The translations under genes were made by a program, and so were the position numbers. Shown in pieces: positions 8,435 through 17,623 of a stretch of DNA of 64,000 nt (positions within the stretch are counted from its first letter, which is position 1; each line of letters begins with the position of its first letter). The stretch is from Pedobacter zeae (lineage in GTDB: Bacteria > Bacteroidota > Bacteroidia > Sphingobacteriales > Sphingobacteriaceae): contig NZ_JACIEF010000003.1 of assembly GCF_014196715.1 (NCBI RefSeq), forward strand, positions 401,874-465,873, written 5' to 3'. Below the pieces are notes generated by a model. That model made no database searches. It was not told the origin of the DNA and saw only the letters and a list, made by a program, of their open reading frames with translations.

Positions 8435-9112
8435 ATGACTGCAGTTAAAGAATATCCTAAAAAGACCTGGTTTTACCGCAATGGGCTTTCGATTGTATTT
8501 CTTTCCCTTTTCATTGTTACGCTCCTGGCCCAGGCCATTACCGGCTGGCATACACATAACGATGAGCTGCAGGAAGAAAATGGCCTGCCGCTTTCTTTTT
8601 CTACTTATTTAACTTCCGGGCATTTTGTAAGTGCAACATTCGAAAACTTTGAAAGTGAATTCCTCCAAATGGCTTTATACGTGTTATTAACCGTTCAGCT
8701 CAGACAAATCGGGTCTGCTGAATCTAAGAAACTGGATGAAGAGGAAGAAGTTGACCGCGAACCTGTAGCTTCTCCCCAGGCGCCGTGGGCAGTTAAAAAA
8801 GGTGGCTGGATTTTAAAGTTATACCGCAATTCATTGTCTATCGCATTTGTCATTCTTTTCCTGTTTAGCTGGGCAATGCATTTTTACGGCAGCTGGCAAG
8901 ATCATAATGCCGAAAATTTACTAAAGGGAAAAGCGCTGATGAACGTGTGGGAGTATATTGGCCGTGCAGATTTTTGGTTTGAAACCTTTCAAAACTGGCA
9001 AAGTGAGTTTCTGTCGGTAGCTGCAATCGTGATTTTAACGATCTTTTTAAGACAAAAAGGATCACCAGAATCCAAACCAGTAGATGCTCCTGACCTGGAA
9101 ACCGGCAAATAA
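8435..9112 (+). CDS. DUF6766-like membrane protein with duplicated halves
   Basis: The protein has 225 residues from the ATG at 8435; an in-frame start at 8324 would run through the end of the cinA-like gene and is unlikely. Each half starts with a Tyr-Arg-Asn helix (FYRNGLSIVFLSLFIV and YRNSLSIAFVILFLF). A loop rich in His, Trp and Asn follows (GWHTHNDE / GSWQDHNAE), then an amphipathic segment with ENFESEFLQ / QNWQSEFLS, and finally a second helix ending in LRQxGSxESK. So there are four membrane helices in two repeats joined by an acidic linker. The biochemical role is unknown. It is the third gene of the FAD/Rieske-cinA group. Confidence 0.85.
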   Translation: MTAVKEYPKKTWFYRNGLSIVFLSLFIVTLLAQAITGWHTHNDELQEENGLPLSFSTYLTSGHFVSATFENFESEFLQMALYVLLTVQLRQIGSAESKKLDEEEEVDREPVASPQAPWAVKKGGWILKLYRNSLSIAFVILFLFSWAMHFYGSWQDHNAENLLKGKALMNVWEYIGRADFWFETFQNWQSEFLSVAAIVILTIFLRQKGSPESKPVDAPDLETGK

Positions 9113-9147
9113 CCTTATAACTGCATTCATTTTAATTAAGGCTATGT

Positions 9148-10305
9148 TTAGGGCTTAAGCACAACCTTTACGCAATCGTCTTCCTTTTCATCAAATATTT
9201 TATAAGCATTGGTGGCATCATCAAGTGGCAGCACATGCGTAATGATATCATCCAGGACTACTTTATTATCACTAACCAAATCAATAAGCTTATCGATATA
9301 GTTTAATACCGGGGCTTGTCCTTGTTTGATGGTAATGCCTTTATCAAAAATCCGGTGTAATGGAAAATTATTGTACATAGAACCGTAAACCCCCATAATA
9401 GAAACGGTTCCCATTCGCCTCACGGCTTCGAAACACATTTCGAGCACTTTAATCGATCCTTTTTCAAAGTTAACCGTTGCTTTTACTTTATCCATAAAAG
9501 AACGTTCCGGCTCAAAACCGCAGGCATCAACACAAACATCGGCACCTCGCCCATCGGTCATCTCTCTTATGGCTGCCACTACATCATCTCTATCGGGGTT
9601 TAACGTGTCGACATTATTTACCTGCCTGGCCTTTTGTAAACGGTAATCCAGCGGGTCAATGGCGATTACCCGCCCGGCACCATTAATCCATGCCGCTTTT
9701 TGAGCCATAAGACCAACCGGCCCCGAGCCAAATATGGCTACCACCTCTTCTCCCTTTAGCTGGGCCCAATCTATTGCGGCCCATCCCGTCGGAAAAATAT
9801 CCGTCAGGAACAACGCCTGCTCATCTTCCAGGAATTCAGGCACAATCCTGGGACTGATATCGGCATAAGGTACCCGCACGTACTGTGCCTGCCCTCCTGA
9901 ATAACCTCCATACAAATCGGTATAACCAAATAATGCGCCGCCTTTTTGGTCCGTTAAATTCCCATTCGGCCCATAATTCTTGTAGTTGGAGTTTTCACAC
10001 GCCGGTGAGGCCTGGTGGGTACAGAAAAAACATTGGCCACAGGCAATTGGAAAAGGAACAATTACGCGATCGCCCTTTTTTAGATTCAGAACAGCCGAAC
10101 CGGTTTCTTCAACAATCCCCATAAATTCGTGCCCCATAATCATGGGATCTTTTTGTGGTACTGCTCCGCTTAAAATGTGAAGATCTGAACCACAAATGGC
10201 TGTAGATGTGATCCGGAGAATTACATCACGGGGATCAAGAATCGAGGGATCAGGTACGTTGTCTACCCGGATATCTCCGGGTTTGTGAAATACTGCTGCT
10301 TTCAT
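9148..10305 (-). CDS. zinc-dependent alcohol dehydrogenase, glutathione-independent formaldehyde dehydrogenase-like
   Basis: Medium-chain dehydrogenase of 385 residues. The catalytic zinc site is visible as CGSDLH (about residue 38) and GHEFMGIVEE. The structural zinc lobe is CGQCFFCTHQASPAC at about 89-103, and the NAD-binding turn is FGSGPVG at about 193-199. The long insert around YGPNGNLTDQKGGALFGY and the length point to the formaldehyde dehydrogenase (FdhA-like) subgroup, which oxidises small aldehydes or alcohols with tightly bound NAD. It converges with the membrane protein gene and has a 519-bp upstream region shared with an ECF sigma factor gene. Confidence 0.9.
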   Translation of the reverse strand: MKAAVFHKPGDIRVDNVPDPSILDPRDVILRITSTAICGSDLHILSGAVPQKDPMIMGHEFMGIVEETGSAVLNLKKGDRVIVPFPIACGQCFFCTHQASPACENSNYKNYGPNGNLTDQKGGALFGYTDLYGGYSGGQAQYVRVPYADISPRIVPEFLEDEQALFLTDIFPTGWAAIDWAQLKGEEVVAIFGSGPVGLMAQKAAWINGAGRVIAIDPLDYRLQKARQVNNVDTLNPDRDDVVAAIREMTDGRGADVCVDACGFEPERSFMDKVKATVNFEKGSIKVLEMCFEAVRRMGTVSIMGVYGSMYNNFPLHRIFDKGITIKQGQAPVLNYIDKLIDLVSDNKVVLDDIITHVLPLDDATNAYKIFDEKEDDCVKVVLKP

Positions 10306-10824
10306 AGTTAGTGATTTTTAGAACTTTTAACTGAATAAAAGTTTTGTGAATGATCAATAACTGGCTAACACCGGCAACTTTTGATTGGTTTATCTTATTC
10401 TAAAAACAGGTATATGTACCTTCATCAGCCAGAAAAGCCGCAACAGCTTATATTTTATTAAAACTTCCGGACGGAAAATGATTTCCAAAGGTTTTCTATC
10501 TGATGTGGCCTGTTGCTGATACCCGCTTTACAGCAATGGTTTTATTTTTTTCGGACTTAAGCGCTGTAAAGGTTATGGCACAACCGTATCCCTGCAGGCA
10601 TTAGCAATCCATTACGTATAAATACGGGGTAATGATATAAATACCCTAAATGTAAAAAGCGTAAACCAATACTCCTTAAAGTTGTACTTAACAGTATAAA
10701 TGAATAAGCTGCCATTAACGGCAAAGCAATACGGGATATTCATTTACAAATACGGTATCGATTAAACTATACACATGATAGCATAAACTAAAAATTTAAA
10801 CCCCATCTACCTAAATCTAAACTT
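10306..10824. other. 519-bp divergent regulatory region with inverted repeat
   Basis: No gene is visible. The region separates the divergent ADH and ECF sigma genes. It holds a 9-bp perfect inverted repeat, CTTTACAGC at 10526-10534 and GCTGTAAAG at 10563-10571, with a 28-bp AT-rich loop. No TAnnTTTG element sits near either start codon, which fits control by an alternative sigma factor, though that is inference. Confidence 0.5.
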
Positions 10825-11343
10825 ATGAACAGAACAGAATTCAGTAAACTCGTCATTATTAATTCAAGCTCTTTACAAATGCATGCTATGCAATTTACCA
10901 AAGACCTGGATGATGCCAATGATCTTGTGCAGGATACCCTGGTAAAGGCCATTCGTTTCTTTCATAAATTTCAGGAAGGCACCAATCTGAAGGGCTGGCT
11001 GTTTGTAATTATGCGTAATACCTTTGTTAACCAGTACAGGAGCAGCACCAGGAGAAAATCCATTATAAGTAACGAGGAAGAAATCAACGATTCGAGCCTT
11101 AACCATAGCGCCGAATATAATGCAGCAGAAAACAAGCTTTTAATGGATGATATTAACATGGCTCTTTCAAAGTTGCCCGATCAATATAAAATTCCCTTTA
11201 TCAGGCATTTTGAGGGTTATAAATATTGTGAAATTGCAGAGGAACTGGATCTGCCTCTGGGTACCATTAAAACGCATATCCACCAGGCCAGAATTATGCT
11301 CAAGAAACAGCTTAAGCGTTATTCGATAAGCCATAGCGGATAA
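10825..11343 (+). CDS. RNA polymerase ECF-type sigma factor
   Basis: Sigma-70 family factor of 172 residues. Region 2 lies at about 20-85 (DLVQDTLVKAIRF...FKGWLFVIMRNTFVNQ-like, here LKGWLFVIMRNTF) and region 4 at about 110-165 (LPDQYKIPFIRHFEGYKYCEIAEELDLPLGTIKTHIHQAR). No anti-sigma gene follows; a histidine kinase and response regulator come next instead. In Bacteroidota such lone ECF factors often accompany stress genes such as Mn catalase and YciE. The start is the first ATG in frame. Confidence 0.93.
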   Translation: MNRTEFSKLVIINSSSLQMHAMQFTKDLDDANDLVQDTLVKAIRFFHKFQEGTNLKGWLFVIMRNTFVNQYRSSTRRKSIISNEEEINDSSLNHSAEYNAAENKLLMDDINMALSKLPDQYKIPFIRHFEGYKYCEIAEELDLPLGTIKTHIHQARIMLKKQLKRYSISHSG

Positions 11344-11582
11344 TAAAAATGGCCTGTTGTAAATACCCCGTTCCTGGCTTTACCGTACCACTGGTAAAGA
11401 AATAAATAATGAACAGAACTTTTTTCCCTTGAAGTTGTTATAACTGGCATATAAGTCTTTTAGCTGGAATAGGCCCTCCCATTGCTAGTGGGCCCAACAC
11501 TGCATCAGCATTTTAACGCCATTATCGAAAAAACAAGAAATAAAATTGAGTCACACTCAATAGGATTATTATTAATAATGTT

Positions 11583-13229
11583 TTGATTTTGAGGCTAAAA
11601 AAAACACGAAGAAAAGGACTGAGTAAAATCTCGAAAGAAGCAATTTTAACAGCACTCCGTTTAAGGGCAGAACAATTATCGGTTAAACAGAATGAATCTG
11701 ACGATAATACGGGGACCGGAGAAGTTGCAGCCTTATTAAATGAACTCGAAATCCATGAGCTTGAACTGGAAATGCAAAACGATGAGCTTAAGGCTTCGTA
11801 CAAGACAACAGAGATGGAACGTTCCAGGTTCGCCGATTTTTTCGATTCTGCCCCAATTAGTTATTTTATACTGGACGGCCAATGCATTGTTAAAGAACTC
11901 AACCATGCAGGTTCAAAATTACTTAAACAGCAAAAATGGGAGATTAAAGGCAGGTATTTTACTGATTGGTTATTGCCTGCTGTACGGGAAGATTTTTATG
12001 AATTTGTAAAAAGGCTTAAACATTCTGATAGTGGCAACTGCTACGAAACAAAATTAACAACAAGAGAGGAAAAGGTACTTTTTGTTCAGGTTGGGGGTAC
12101 GGCGATAAAAAATCCCGATACAGAACAAATAGACTATTATATTACCTTAACTGATGTTACAGAATCTAAAAATGTGGCCCAAAACCTTACAGACACCACC
12201 GAAAGCTTAAATCAAATTCTTAAGGCATCACTTACAGGTACCTGGAGAATCTGGCCAAAACAAAACCGGGTTTTCCTTGATGAATTCAGTAAAAACATAT
12301 TATCGATTAACAACGGGGAGTTGACTAATACGATTGAATCATTTTTAGATTTAATCGTGCCGCAGGACCGCCAAAAAGTCTGTTCGATTTGTAAAACATC
12401 AGGTTCGTTAAGGGAAGTAGACCTGGAATTAGGTTTGCAAACCCAAAAAAAGGAGCAGGAAACCATTCTGGTTAAAGGCAAAGAAGTAATTTCAAATGAA
12501 GGGGAGCATTATTTCACAGGCATTTTACTTGATATTTCTGAAAGGAAACGTGCAATTGCAAAAGAGTATGAAGATAAAAGCGAGCAACAGCGGCTTTTAA
12601 CCGAGGCTTCGATCAATGCCCAGGAAAAGGAGAGAAATAAAATCAGTGCTGCGCTTCACGATAGCATCTGCCAGTTGCTTTATGGCATCCGCTTTAATTT
12701 TCATCATTTAAAAAAAGGAAAACATGAGCAGGAAGAGCTTAATAATATTACCATTTTGATTGATGAGGTTATCCGGGAGATCAGGGCAATATCTTATGAG
12801 CTTACCCCCTCTATCCTTAAAGATTTTGGTTTTACAGCAGGTATAAAAGAAATGGCCCACCGCCTTAGCCATGAAACCTTCAAAATTTATTGTAAAATCC
12901 ATCATCACGCGGATAAGTTACCTGCCAATGTACAACTCTATGTATTTCGGATCGTACAGGAATTATTGAACAACTGCATAAAACATGCACAGGCGAGCGA
13001 AGTTCAAATTACAGTATGCCTGGAAAATAACATAGCCAGTGTCGTGATTTCGGATAACGGGAAAGGCTTTGATGAAGATATAGAAATAGCCCTGCGCAGG
13101 GGCTCCGGACTGAGGGGAATTAAAAACAGGGTATCGTTGTTGAACGGAGAACTTAAAATATATAACCACGCCGGTGCCCGCTTTAGTTTATCCTTTAACT
13201 TTTCAGATTTTAAGGAAGTTTTTCCATGA
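11583..13229 (+). CDS. PAS-domain sensor histidine kinase (HisKA_3 type)
   Basis: Cytoplasmic kinase of about 548 residues with no membrane helix. An N-terminal segment (LLNELEIHELELEMQNDEL) is the coiled lead-in typical of Bacteroidota PAS kinases. A PAS domain (about 80-195) and a second PAS/PAC region (about 210-320) follow. The dimerisation box KISAALHDSICQLLYGIRF holds the phospho-acceptor His, in the HisKA_3 family of NarX and DegS. The HATPase region has N (QELLNNCIKHA), G1 (DNGKGFD) and G2 (GSGLRGI) boxes. No ATG precedes the conserved region; a TTG at 11583 is the most plausible start. The cognate regulator follows 54 bp downstream. Confidence 0.9.
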   Translation: MILRLKKTRRKGLSKISKEAILTALRLRAEQLSVKQNESDDNTGTGEVAALLNELEIHELELEMQNDELKASYKTTEMERSRFADFFDSAPISYFILDGQCIVKELNHAGSKLLKQQKWEIKGRYFTDWLLPAVREDFYEFVKRLKHSDSGNCYETKLTTREEKVLFVQVGGTAIKNPDTEQIDYYITLTDVTESKNVAQNLTDTTESLNQILKASLTGTWRIWPKQNRVFLDEFSKNILSINNGELTNTIESFLDLIVPQDRQKVCSICKTSGSLREVDLELGLQTQKKEQETILVKGKEVISNEGEHYFTGILLDISERKRAIAKEYEDKSEQQRLLTEASINAQEKERNKISAALHDSICQLLYGIRFNFHHLKKGKHEQEELNNITILIDEVIREIRAISYELTPSILKDFGFTAGIKEMAHRLSHETFKIYCKIHHHADKLPANVQLYVFRIVQELLNNCIKHAQASEVQITVCLENNIASVVISDNGKGFDEDIEIALRRGSGLRGIKNRVSLLNGELKIYNHAGARFSLSFNFSDFKEVFP

Positions 13230-13283
13230 TCGATACTGAAATGATGAAACTAAATATTTTTTAACCTAAATAAATATAACACA

Positions 13284-13931
13284 TTGAAAATCATACTTGC
13301 AGAAGACCACATCATCGTACGCAATGGCATTAAGATACTGCTGGAATCACAGCCTGAAATTTCAGTAGTTGCAGAAGCAGCTCATGGCCTTGAGGTACTC
13401 TCCTACTTCGAAAACGGTGGGGAAGGTGATATTGTACTTGCAGATATCAATATGCCAGAAATGGATGGTATTAACCTGACTAAAAAACTCAAATCTTTAA
13501 AACCGCAGATAAAGGTAATTATACTCTCCATGCTGGATAATGAAAAATATGTTGCCCAGGCTTTTATGGAGGGAGCATCGGGTTATTTACTAAAAAGTAT
13601 TGGAGCGGATGAGCTGGCCTTTGCATTAAAGTGGGTTTCAAAAGGGGGCCAATACCTTTGTGCCGAATTATCGCAAAAACTATTGGGACAACTCATTAAA
13701 AATGTATCAAGGCAGGCTGAAGAGCAGAACCTGCAAATCGATTTCTCACTAAGGGAAATGGAAGTACTTAACCTTATTGCAGAAGGTTATACCAATAACG
13801 AAATGGCCGATAAGCTTTTTCTAAGCAAACGAACTGTTGAAGGGCATAGACAAACGCTGATCGATAAAACCGGCTCTAAAAATACGGCTGCACTGATCAG
13901 GTTTGCCATCCAAAATGGCTTCCTCCATTAA
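13284..13931 (+). CDS. LuxR/NarL-type response regulator
   Basis: 215-residue DNA-binding regulator. The receiver domain (1-120) has the acidic pair ED at 7-8, the phospho-acceptor Asp in DIVLADINMPEMDG, and the conserved Lys in YLLKSIGADEL. The C-terminal GerE/LuxR helix-turn-helix reads LIAEGYTNNEMADKLFLSKR. The apparent start is a TTG (13284). It forms a pair with the kinase directly upstream. Confidence 0.93.
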   Translation: MKIILAEDHIIVRNGIKILLESQPEISVVAEAAHGLEVLSYFENGGEGDIVLADINMPEMDGINLTKKLKSLKPQIKVIILSMLDNEKYVAQAFMEGASGYLLKSIGADELAFALKWVSKGGQYLCAELSQKLLGQLIKNVSRQAEEQNLQIDFSLREMEVLNLIAEGYTNNEMADKLFLSKRTVEGHRQTLIDKTGSKNTAALIRFAIQNGFLH

Positions 13932-14325
13932 TTGAGGCCAGCAAATGCCTCATCAGCCAGCGCTTTTTTCACAAAAAATTCAGGTTAATGTTTTTATGGT
14001 TTAAACCGAAAGAAATTTAACTGTGATTTTATTCCTAAGTTGCTGGCTTATATATTCTCTCCAATCCCTTGTTAGGCATCCTTAGCGGAAAAAGAACAAT
14101 ATTATTTCCTACCCCCTTTTCCTTTGCTGTATTTTGTTTCAATTTTTAGCTGGCCATCTCCAGATACTCCATTAATAATACACAACCTTTTTTCTTTGTA
14201 CTATTTCATTTGTAAAAGTTGAGGAATGGTCAAAATCCGTATTAATTCGCGAAATAACACGTACTTGTTACGTTTCGAGAATTAAATCATAGCCTTAAAT
14301 TTATACTACATCCATAACCTAATTT
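13932..14325. other. intergenic region upstream of the single-domain response regulator
   Basis: About 390 bp with no gene. A small hairpin (GAGGC/GCCTC, 13934-13951) follows the LuxR-type regulator. The tandem repeat at its end is listed separately. Confidence 0.45.
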
Positions 14326-14346
14326 ATGCTACATCCACAACCTATG
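14301..14346 (+). repeat. 23-bp tandem direct repeat over the start of the receiver gene
   Basis: Unit 1 (14301-14323) and unit 2 (14324-14346) match at 19 of 23 positions; both contain CTACATCCA and AACCTA. The second unit contains two candidate start codons (14326 and 14344). Confidence 0.7.
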
Positions 14347-14793
14347 AAAATAAATCACTCCATATCGCCCAAAACCTTTAGCGGAAAGCAAACCAGACAA
14401 AAAATTTTGTTGATTGAAAATGATTTGCCCCTGCGCGAAATTTTAATCGAAATATTTGCTGATTACCATTTTAGCGTGAAAGGTTTTGAATATACGGAGA
14501 ACCTGCATGAATTGGCTTTGCGGTTTCAACCTGATATCATTATCGTGGATTACCTGCTTCCCAAAATAAATGGCGATGAACTCTGCAGGCAAATAAAAAC
14601 AAAGGCTGAAACGGCTACTATCCCTGTAATTCTTTTTTCAGCTTTTGACAATGCAGTAAAATCAAAGAAAGCTTCCAACTGGGATGCTTTTATCGCCAAG
14701 CCTTTTGATTTGGACGAATTAATCAAAACCATTAAAAGGCTCATTTTTAAACGAAAAAACAATACCCAGCTGCATCCTTCCCGTCACCTGTAA
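14326..14793 (+). CDS. single-domain response regulator
   Basis: Receiver-only protein of 155 residues (149 if the ATG at 14344 is used, which falls where the tandem repeat ends). The acidic residues are in ENDLPLRE, the phospho-acceptor Asp in DIIIVDYLLPKINGDE, the conserved Ser in VILFSAFDN, and the Lys in AFIAKPFDLDEL. There is no output domain, so it probably acts by protein contact or phosphotransfer with another kinase, for example the PAS kinase nearby. Confidence 0.88.
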   Translation: MLHPQPMKINHSISPKTFSGKQTRQKILLIENDLPLREILIEIFADYHFSVKGFEYTENLHELALRFQPDIIIVDYLLPKINGDELCRQIKTKAETATIPVILFSAFDNAVKSKKASNWDAFIAKPFDLDELIKTIKRLIFKRKNNTQLHPSRHL

Positions 14794-14867
14794 GTTTCGC
14801 CCAAATGCTGTATAAGACTATCTACCGGAGAAACAGTCTCATAAGATTTGAAGTTGTGCACTTACGA

Positions 14868-14923
14868 GTCCAATTAAAAGCATACAATTGTATATACACA
14901 TACTGTATGCCTTCTAATTGGAC
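14868..14923. repeat. nested inverted repeat between receiver gene and Mn catalase gene
   Basis: Outer arms GTCCAATTA (14868-14876) and TAATTGGAC (14915-14923) are perfect. Inner arms GCATAC (14880-14885) and GTATGC (14905-14910) are also perfect. The 12-bp palindrome ATACAATTGTAT begins inside the inner arm. No T run follows on either side, so it is not a standard terminator. Confidence 0.7.
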
Positions 14924-15035
14924 CCGGTTTAGTTTAACTGAGTTCATTGTGCCCCTCTAACAGAACGGGTATATCCTTCCTCCTGTTGATTTTTAGTTTA
15001 TGTTCCATATTCTTAATCAGTATGTTAACGATTAA

Positions 15036-15983
15036 TTAAGATAAGGTACCAGGATAGCTGCTCCATTGATTTTCACTAGCCGGAACAGCAGCATCAATTT
15101 CTTCTTTTCTAATTTCCCCTAGCTTCTTTTCGGCTTCCTTTACATCTTGTGCCGAACGCTTTTGAGCATTTTCAGGGTTTAAATCCGTTAAACCCGCGGT
15201 ATCCCTAACGGTCTGTATAGGGTCTGCCACGTAGGTCCATTCTTCGCCTAATTGGGAACTTTTGCCCTGATTCCATGGAGCGGATGCATTACCATCCTGC
15301 GACATATTGAAATAAAGATTGCTGTACTGTGGTTCTCCCTGAAGTATTCCCGGCGGAAAATTAGGTTGGATAGTAGCCAATGCGGCCTCAAACATTTGAT
15401 AATGTGCAACCTCCCTTGTCATTAAAAACTTTAACGTATCTTTAACATACGGATCATCTGTAAATTTTAGCAAATACTCGTAAACGATTTTAGCCCTCGA
15501 CTCTGCAGCCATATTCGATCTCATATCTACTGTTAAATCTCCATTGGCATTGACATAAGCTGCCGTCCACGGATTTCCATTACTGTCTGTTAATGCGGGA
15601 CCACCACCATTTACTATAGCAAATTGAGGATTTACCATAGCTTCGTGTACATACTGATCTTTAGCTGCCTGTCCGTCAAGCAATGTCGATAGCTCATCTT
15701 TTTCTGCTGCATCCTTTAGTTCTCCGTTCACTCCGCCAAGAAGCATCTGGATGGTTGCACCGACGATTTCAAGATGGCTAAATTCTTCTGTGGCAATATC
15801 CATGAGCATATCATACTTATCCGGATGAGGCTGCCTGCAGGTAAAGGCCTGTGTAAAATATTGCATGGCAGCTTTTAATTCGCCATTCCCTCCCCCAAAC
15901 TGTTCAAGCAACAATCTCGCAAAACGAGGATCAGGTTGGGATACACGGGCATTAAACTGTAGTTCTTTAACGTGGTAAAACAT
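15036..15983 (-). CDS. manganese catalase
   Basis: Non-heme dimanganese catalase of 315 residues, which converts hydrogen peroxide to water and oxygen. The ligand pattern is E35 (GNGELKAAM), E67 and H70 (IATEEFSHLE), a later Glu in NMAAESRAKIVYEYL, and His in LMTREVAHYQMFEAAL. The C-terminal tail with WTYVADP is typical of the family. It is transcribed toward the receiver gene and diverges from the YciE-like gene, a pairing that fits peroxide and iron stress. Confidence 0.96.
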   Translation of the reverse strand: MFYHVKELQFNARVSQPDPRFARLLLEQFGGGNGELKAAMQYFTQAFTCRQPHPDKYDMLMDIATEEFSHLEIVGATIQMLLGGVNGELKDAAEKDELSTLLDGQAAKDQYVHEAMVNPQFAIVNGGGPALTDSNGNPWTAAYVNANGDLTVDMRSNMAAESRAKIVYEYLLKFTDDPYVKDTLKFLMTREVAHYQMFEAALATIQPNFPPGILQGEPQYSNLYFNMSQDGNASAPWNQGKSSQLGEEWTYVADPIQTVRDTAGLTDLNPENAQKRSAQDVKEAEKKLGEIRKEEIDAAVPASENQWSSYPGTLS

Positions 15984-16380
15984 AATTTTTTAATTTAATA
16001 GTTAGACTTATTTAATGACATCCTGCCGTTTAAAAAGTTCCGCATAATGTCAAATCAAGTATTAAATGAAAATTTTTGCGCTAAATACGCTCCTAACCTG
16101 ATTAATTACCGGATATAGCCCAGTCTAATCGCCAGCTTTACCAAGCGAGGCGTTATGCTTAACAATACACATAATAGATTAAATATCAGTCATTTACCCC
16201 CCCTGCAAACAGACCTCTTCTGACTATAATAACCCTGCCTCAATAAAGCCTGTTGCGGTAATCATATCACGGGAAATTCGGAAACTCATGTATTAAATAC
16301 GTGATTACATTTTTCGCTAAACCTTTTTAAAAAAGGGACTGTTCTTTCAGTAAACCATTATTCACTTAAACAAAAACGAT
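15984..16380. other. divergent region between Mn catalase and YciE-like genes
   Basis: About 400 bp without a reading frame of note. Neither start has a TAnnTTTG element close by, in contrast to many other genes in the window, so both genes may depend on a stress sigma factor. That is inference. Confidence 0.4.
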
Positions 16381-16902
16381 ATGGCAAATCAAAAAAACAA
16401 TGCAGAAATGCCGAATGCGCACCTGCACGAATTATTTGTAGATGAGCTGAGAGATATTCTTGGAGCAGAAAAGCAACTTTTAAAAGGTTTAAAAAAACTT
16501 GCCGGAGCTGCAGGCAGTGAAAAGGTTAGAGAAGCTTTTGAAACGCATTACAGCCAAACTGAAGGCCAGATAGACCGTTTAAAAGAAGTATTCTCTTCAA
16601 TAGACCTCACGGCAAGAGGAAAAAAATGTAAAGCAATGGAAGGTCTTTTAGAAGAGGCTGATGAAATAATTGAAAGTTTTTCTGAACAACCGGAAGTATT
16701 GGATGCAGCACTGATCTCGGCCGCTCAAAAAGTAGAGCATTACGAAATTGCAAGCTATGGCTGTTTGGTTACTTATGCAAAATTAATGGGGCATACCGAT
16801 GCTGAGCAGTTATTGGCAGAAACACTTGCAGAAGAAAAAGATACTGATGCACTACTGAGTGAAATTGCGATGAGCGAAGCCAATGTAAGTGCAACCGCTT
16901 AA
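16381..16902 (+). CDS. YciE/YciF-like ferritin-like protein (DUF892)
   Basis: 173-residue four-helix protein of the YciE/YciF family. The N-terminal LHELFVDELRDILGAEKQLLKGL and the internal QKVEHYEIASYGCLVTYA segment hold the family Glu and His residues that bind a di-metal centre. The final helix has LLAETLAEEKDTDALL. The family is induced by osmotic and oxidative stress in several bacteria, and its role is thought to be in iron or damage handling. No signal peptide. Confidence 0.93.
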   Translation: MANQKNNAEMPNAHLHELFVDELRDILGAEKQLLKGLKKLAGAAGSEKVREAFETHYSQTEGQIDRLKEVFSSIDLTARGKKCKAMEGLLEEADEIIESFSEQPEVLDAALISAAQKVEHYEIASYGCLVTYAKLMGHTDAEQLLAETLAEEKDTDALLSEIAMSEANVSATA

Positions 16903-16921
16903 CATCATCAACCAAATTATC

Positions 16922-17006
16922 TGATCCCTTTTGGTCAATTTTTCAGTATAGCGAATGCCCTATAATTTAAGGTATGTTCGTTAGCTGTTCTGGCCAAAAG
17001 GGATCA
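16922..17006. repeat. long imperfect hairpin between YciE-like gene and tRNA operon 2
   Basis: Arms 16922-16937 and 16991-17006 pair over 16 bp (one G-U). The loop contains further complementary blocks (GAA/TTC, TGCC/GGTA), so the 85-nt segment could fold into one extended stem. It lies 19 bp past the YciE-like stop, with no clear T run at the 3' side. Confidence 0.65.
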
Positions 17007-17180
17007 ATAGGTTTCGGCTTATCCGAAATGGTACGTGGGCGCTTGACTCCCCAATAACTCCCATATTTTTGCCCTCATAAAAATCATTAAACAGCAAAAA
17101 TAATTCACTAAAAATCAAGCATATAATCCAAAAAATTAAATAAAAATCTATTAAGCCTTTTAAAAACTGAAAATAATGTA

Positions 17181-17188
17181 TACTTTTG
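17181..17188 (+). promoter_or_regulatory. -7 element (TACTTTTG) of tRNA operon 2
   Basis: TAnnTTTG match 35 bp before the second initiator tRNA. The surrounding sequence does not resemble the promoter of tRNA operon 1. Confidence 0.55.
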
Positions 17189-17223
17189 CACTCCTTCAAA
17201 CGGAGTATTGAAGTAAGATAAAG

Positions 17224-17299
<76 letters not shown>

Positions 17300-17374
17300 A
17301 TTCAGTTGGGAGTTGAGCGTTTTTAGGTAGGAATTACTCCAAACTAGAGAACTCAAAATCAAACTCAGATTAAT

Positions 17375-17446
17375 GGCCCGTTCGTCTAGGGGTGAGGACG
17401 CCAGATTTTCATTCTGGAAACAGGGGTTCGATTCCCCTACGGGCTA
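17375..17446 (+). tRNA. tRNA-Glu (TTC), copy 2
   Basis: Identical to 5044-5115 over 72 nt, TTC anticodon, CCA not encoded. It ends six bases before its terminator and about 180 bp from the small gene that follows the serine recombinase. Confidence 0.95.
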
Positions 17447-17451
17447 CTTAA

Positions 17452-17485
17452 GTGAACGACCTATTAGGGTTGTTCACTTTTTTTT
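17452..17485 (+). terminator. Rho-independent terminator of tRNA operon 2
   Basis: A 10-bp stem (GTGAACGACC / GGTTGTTCAC, one G-U) with a six-base loop and eight T. Its sequence is unrelated to the terminator of copy 1. Confidence 0.85.
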
Positions 17486-17623
17486 ATAAGACTACCCTGC
17501 TGACTATTAGCGATTTAAAATTGTAGTTTCTTCAAAATAAAGGTGTTCGACAATTCATCGAATCTTATCTAGATTCTAATCTCTTTTTAAAAAAAAACCT
17601 CTTGAGCTTAGTTATAGAGCCCT

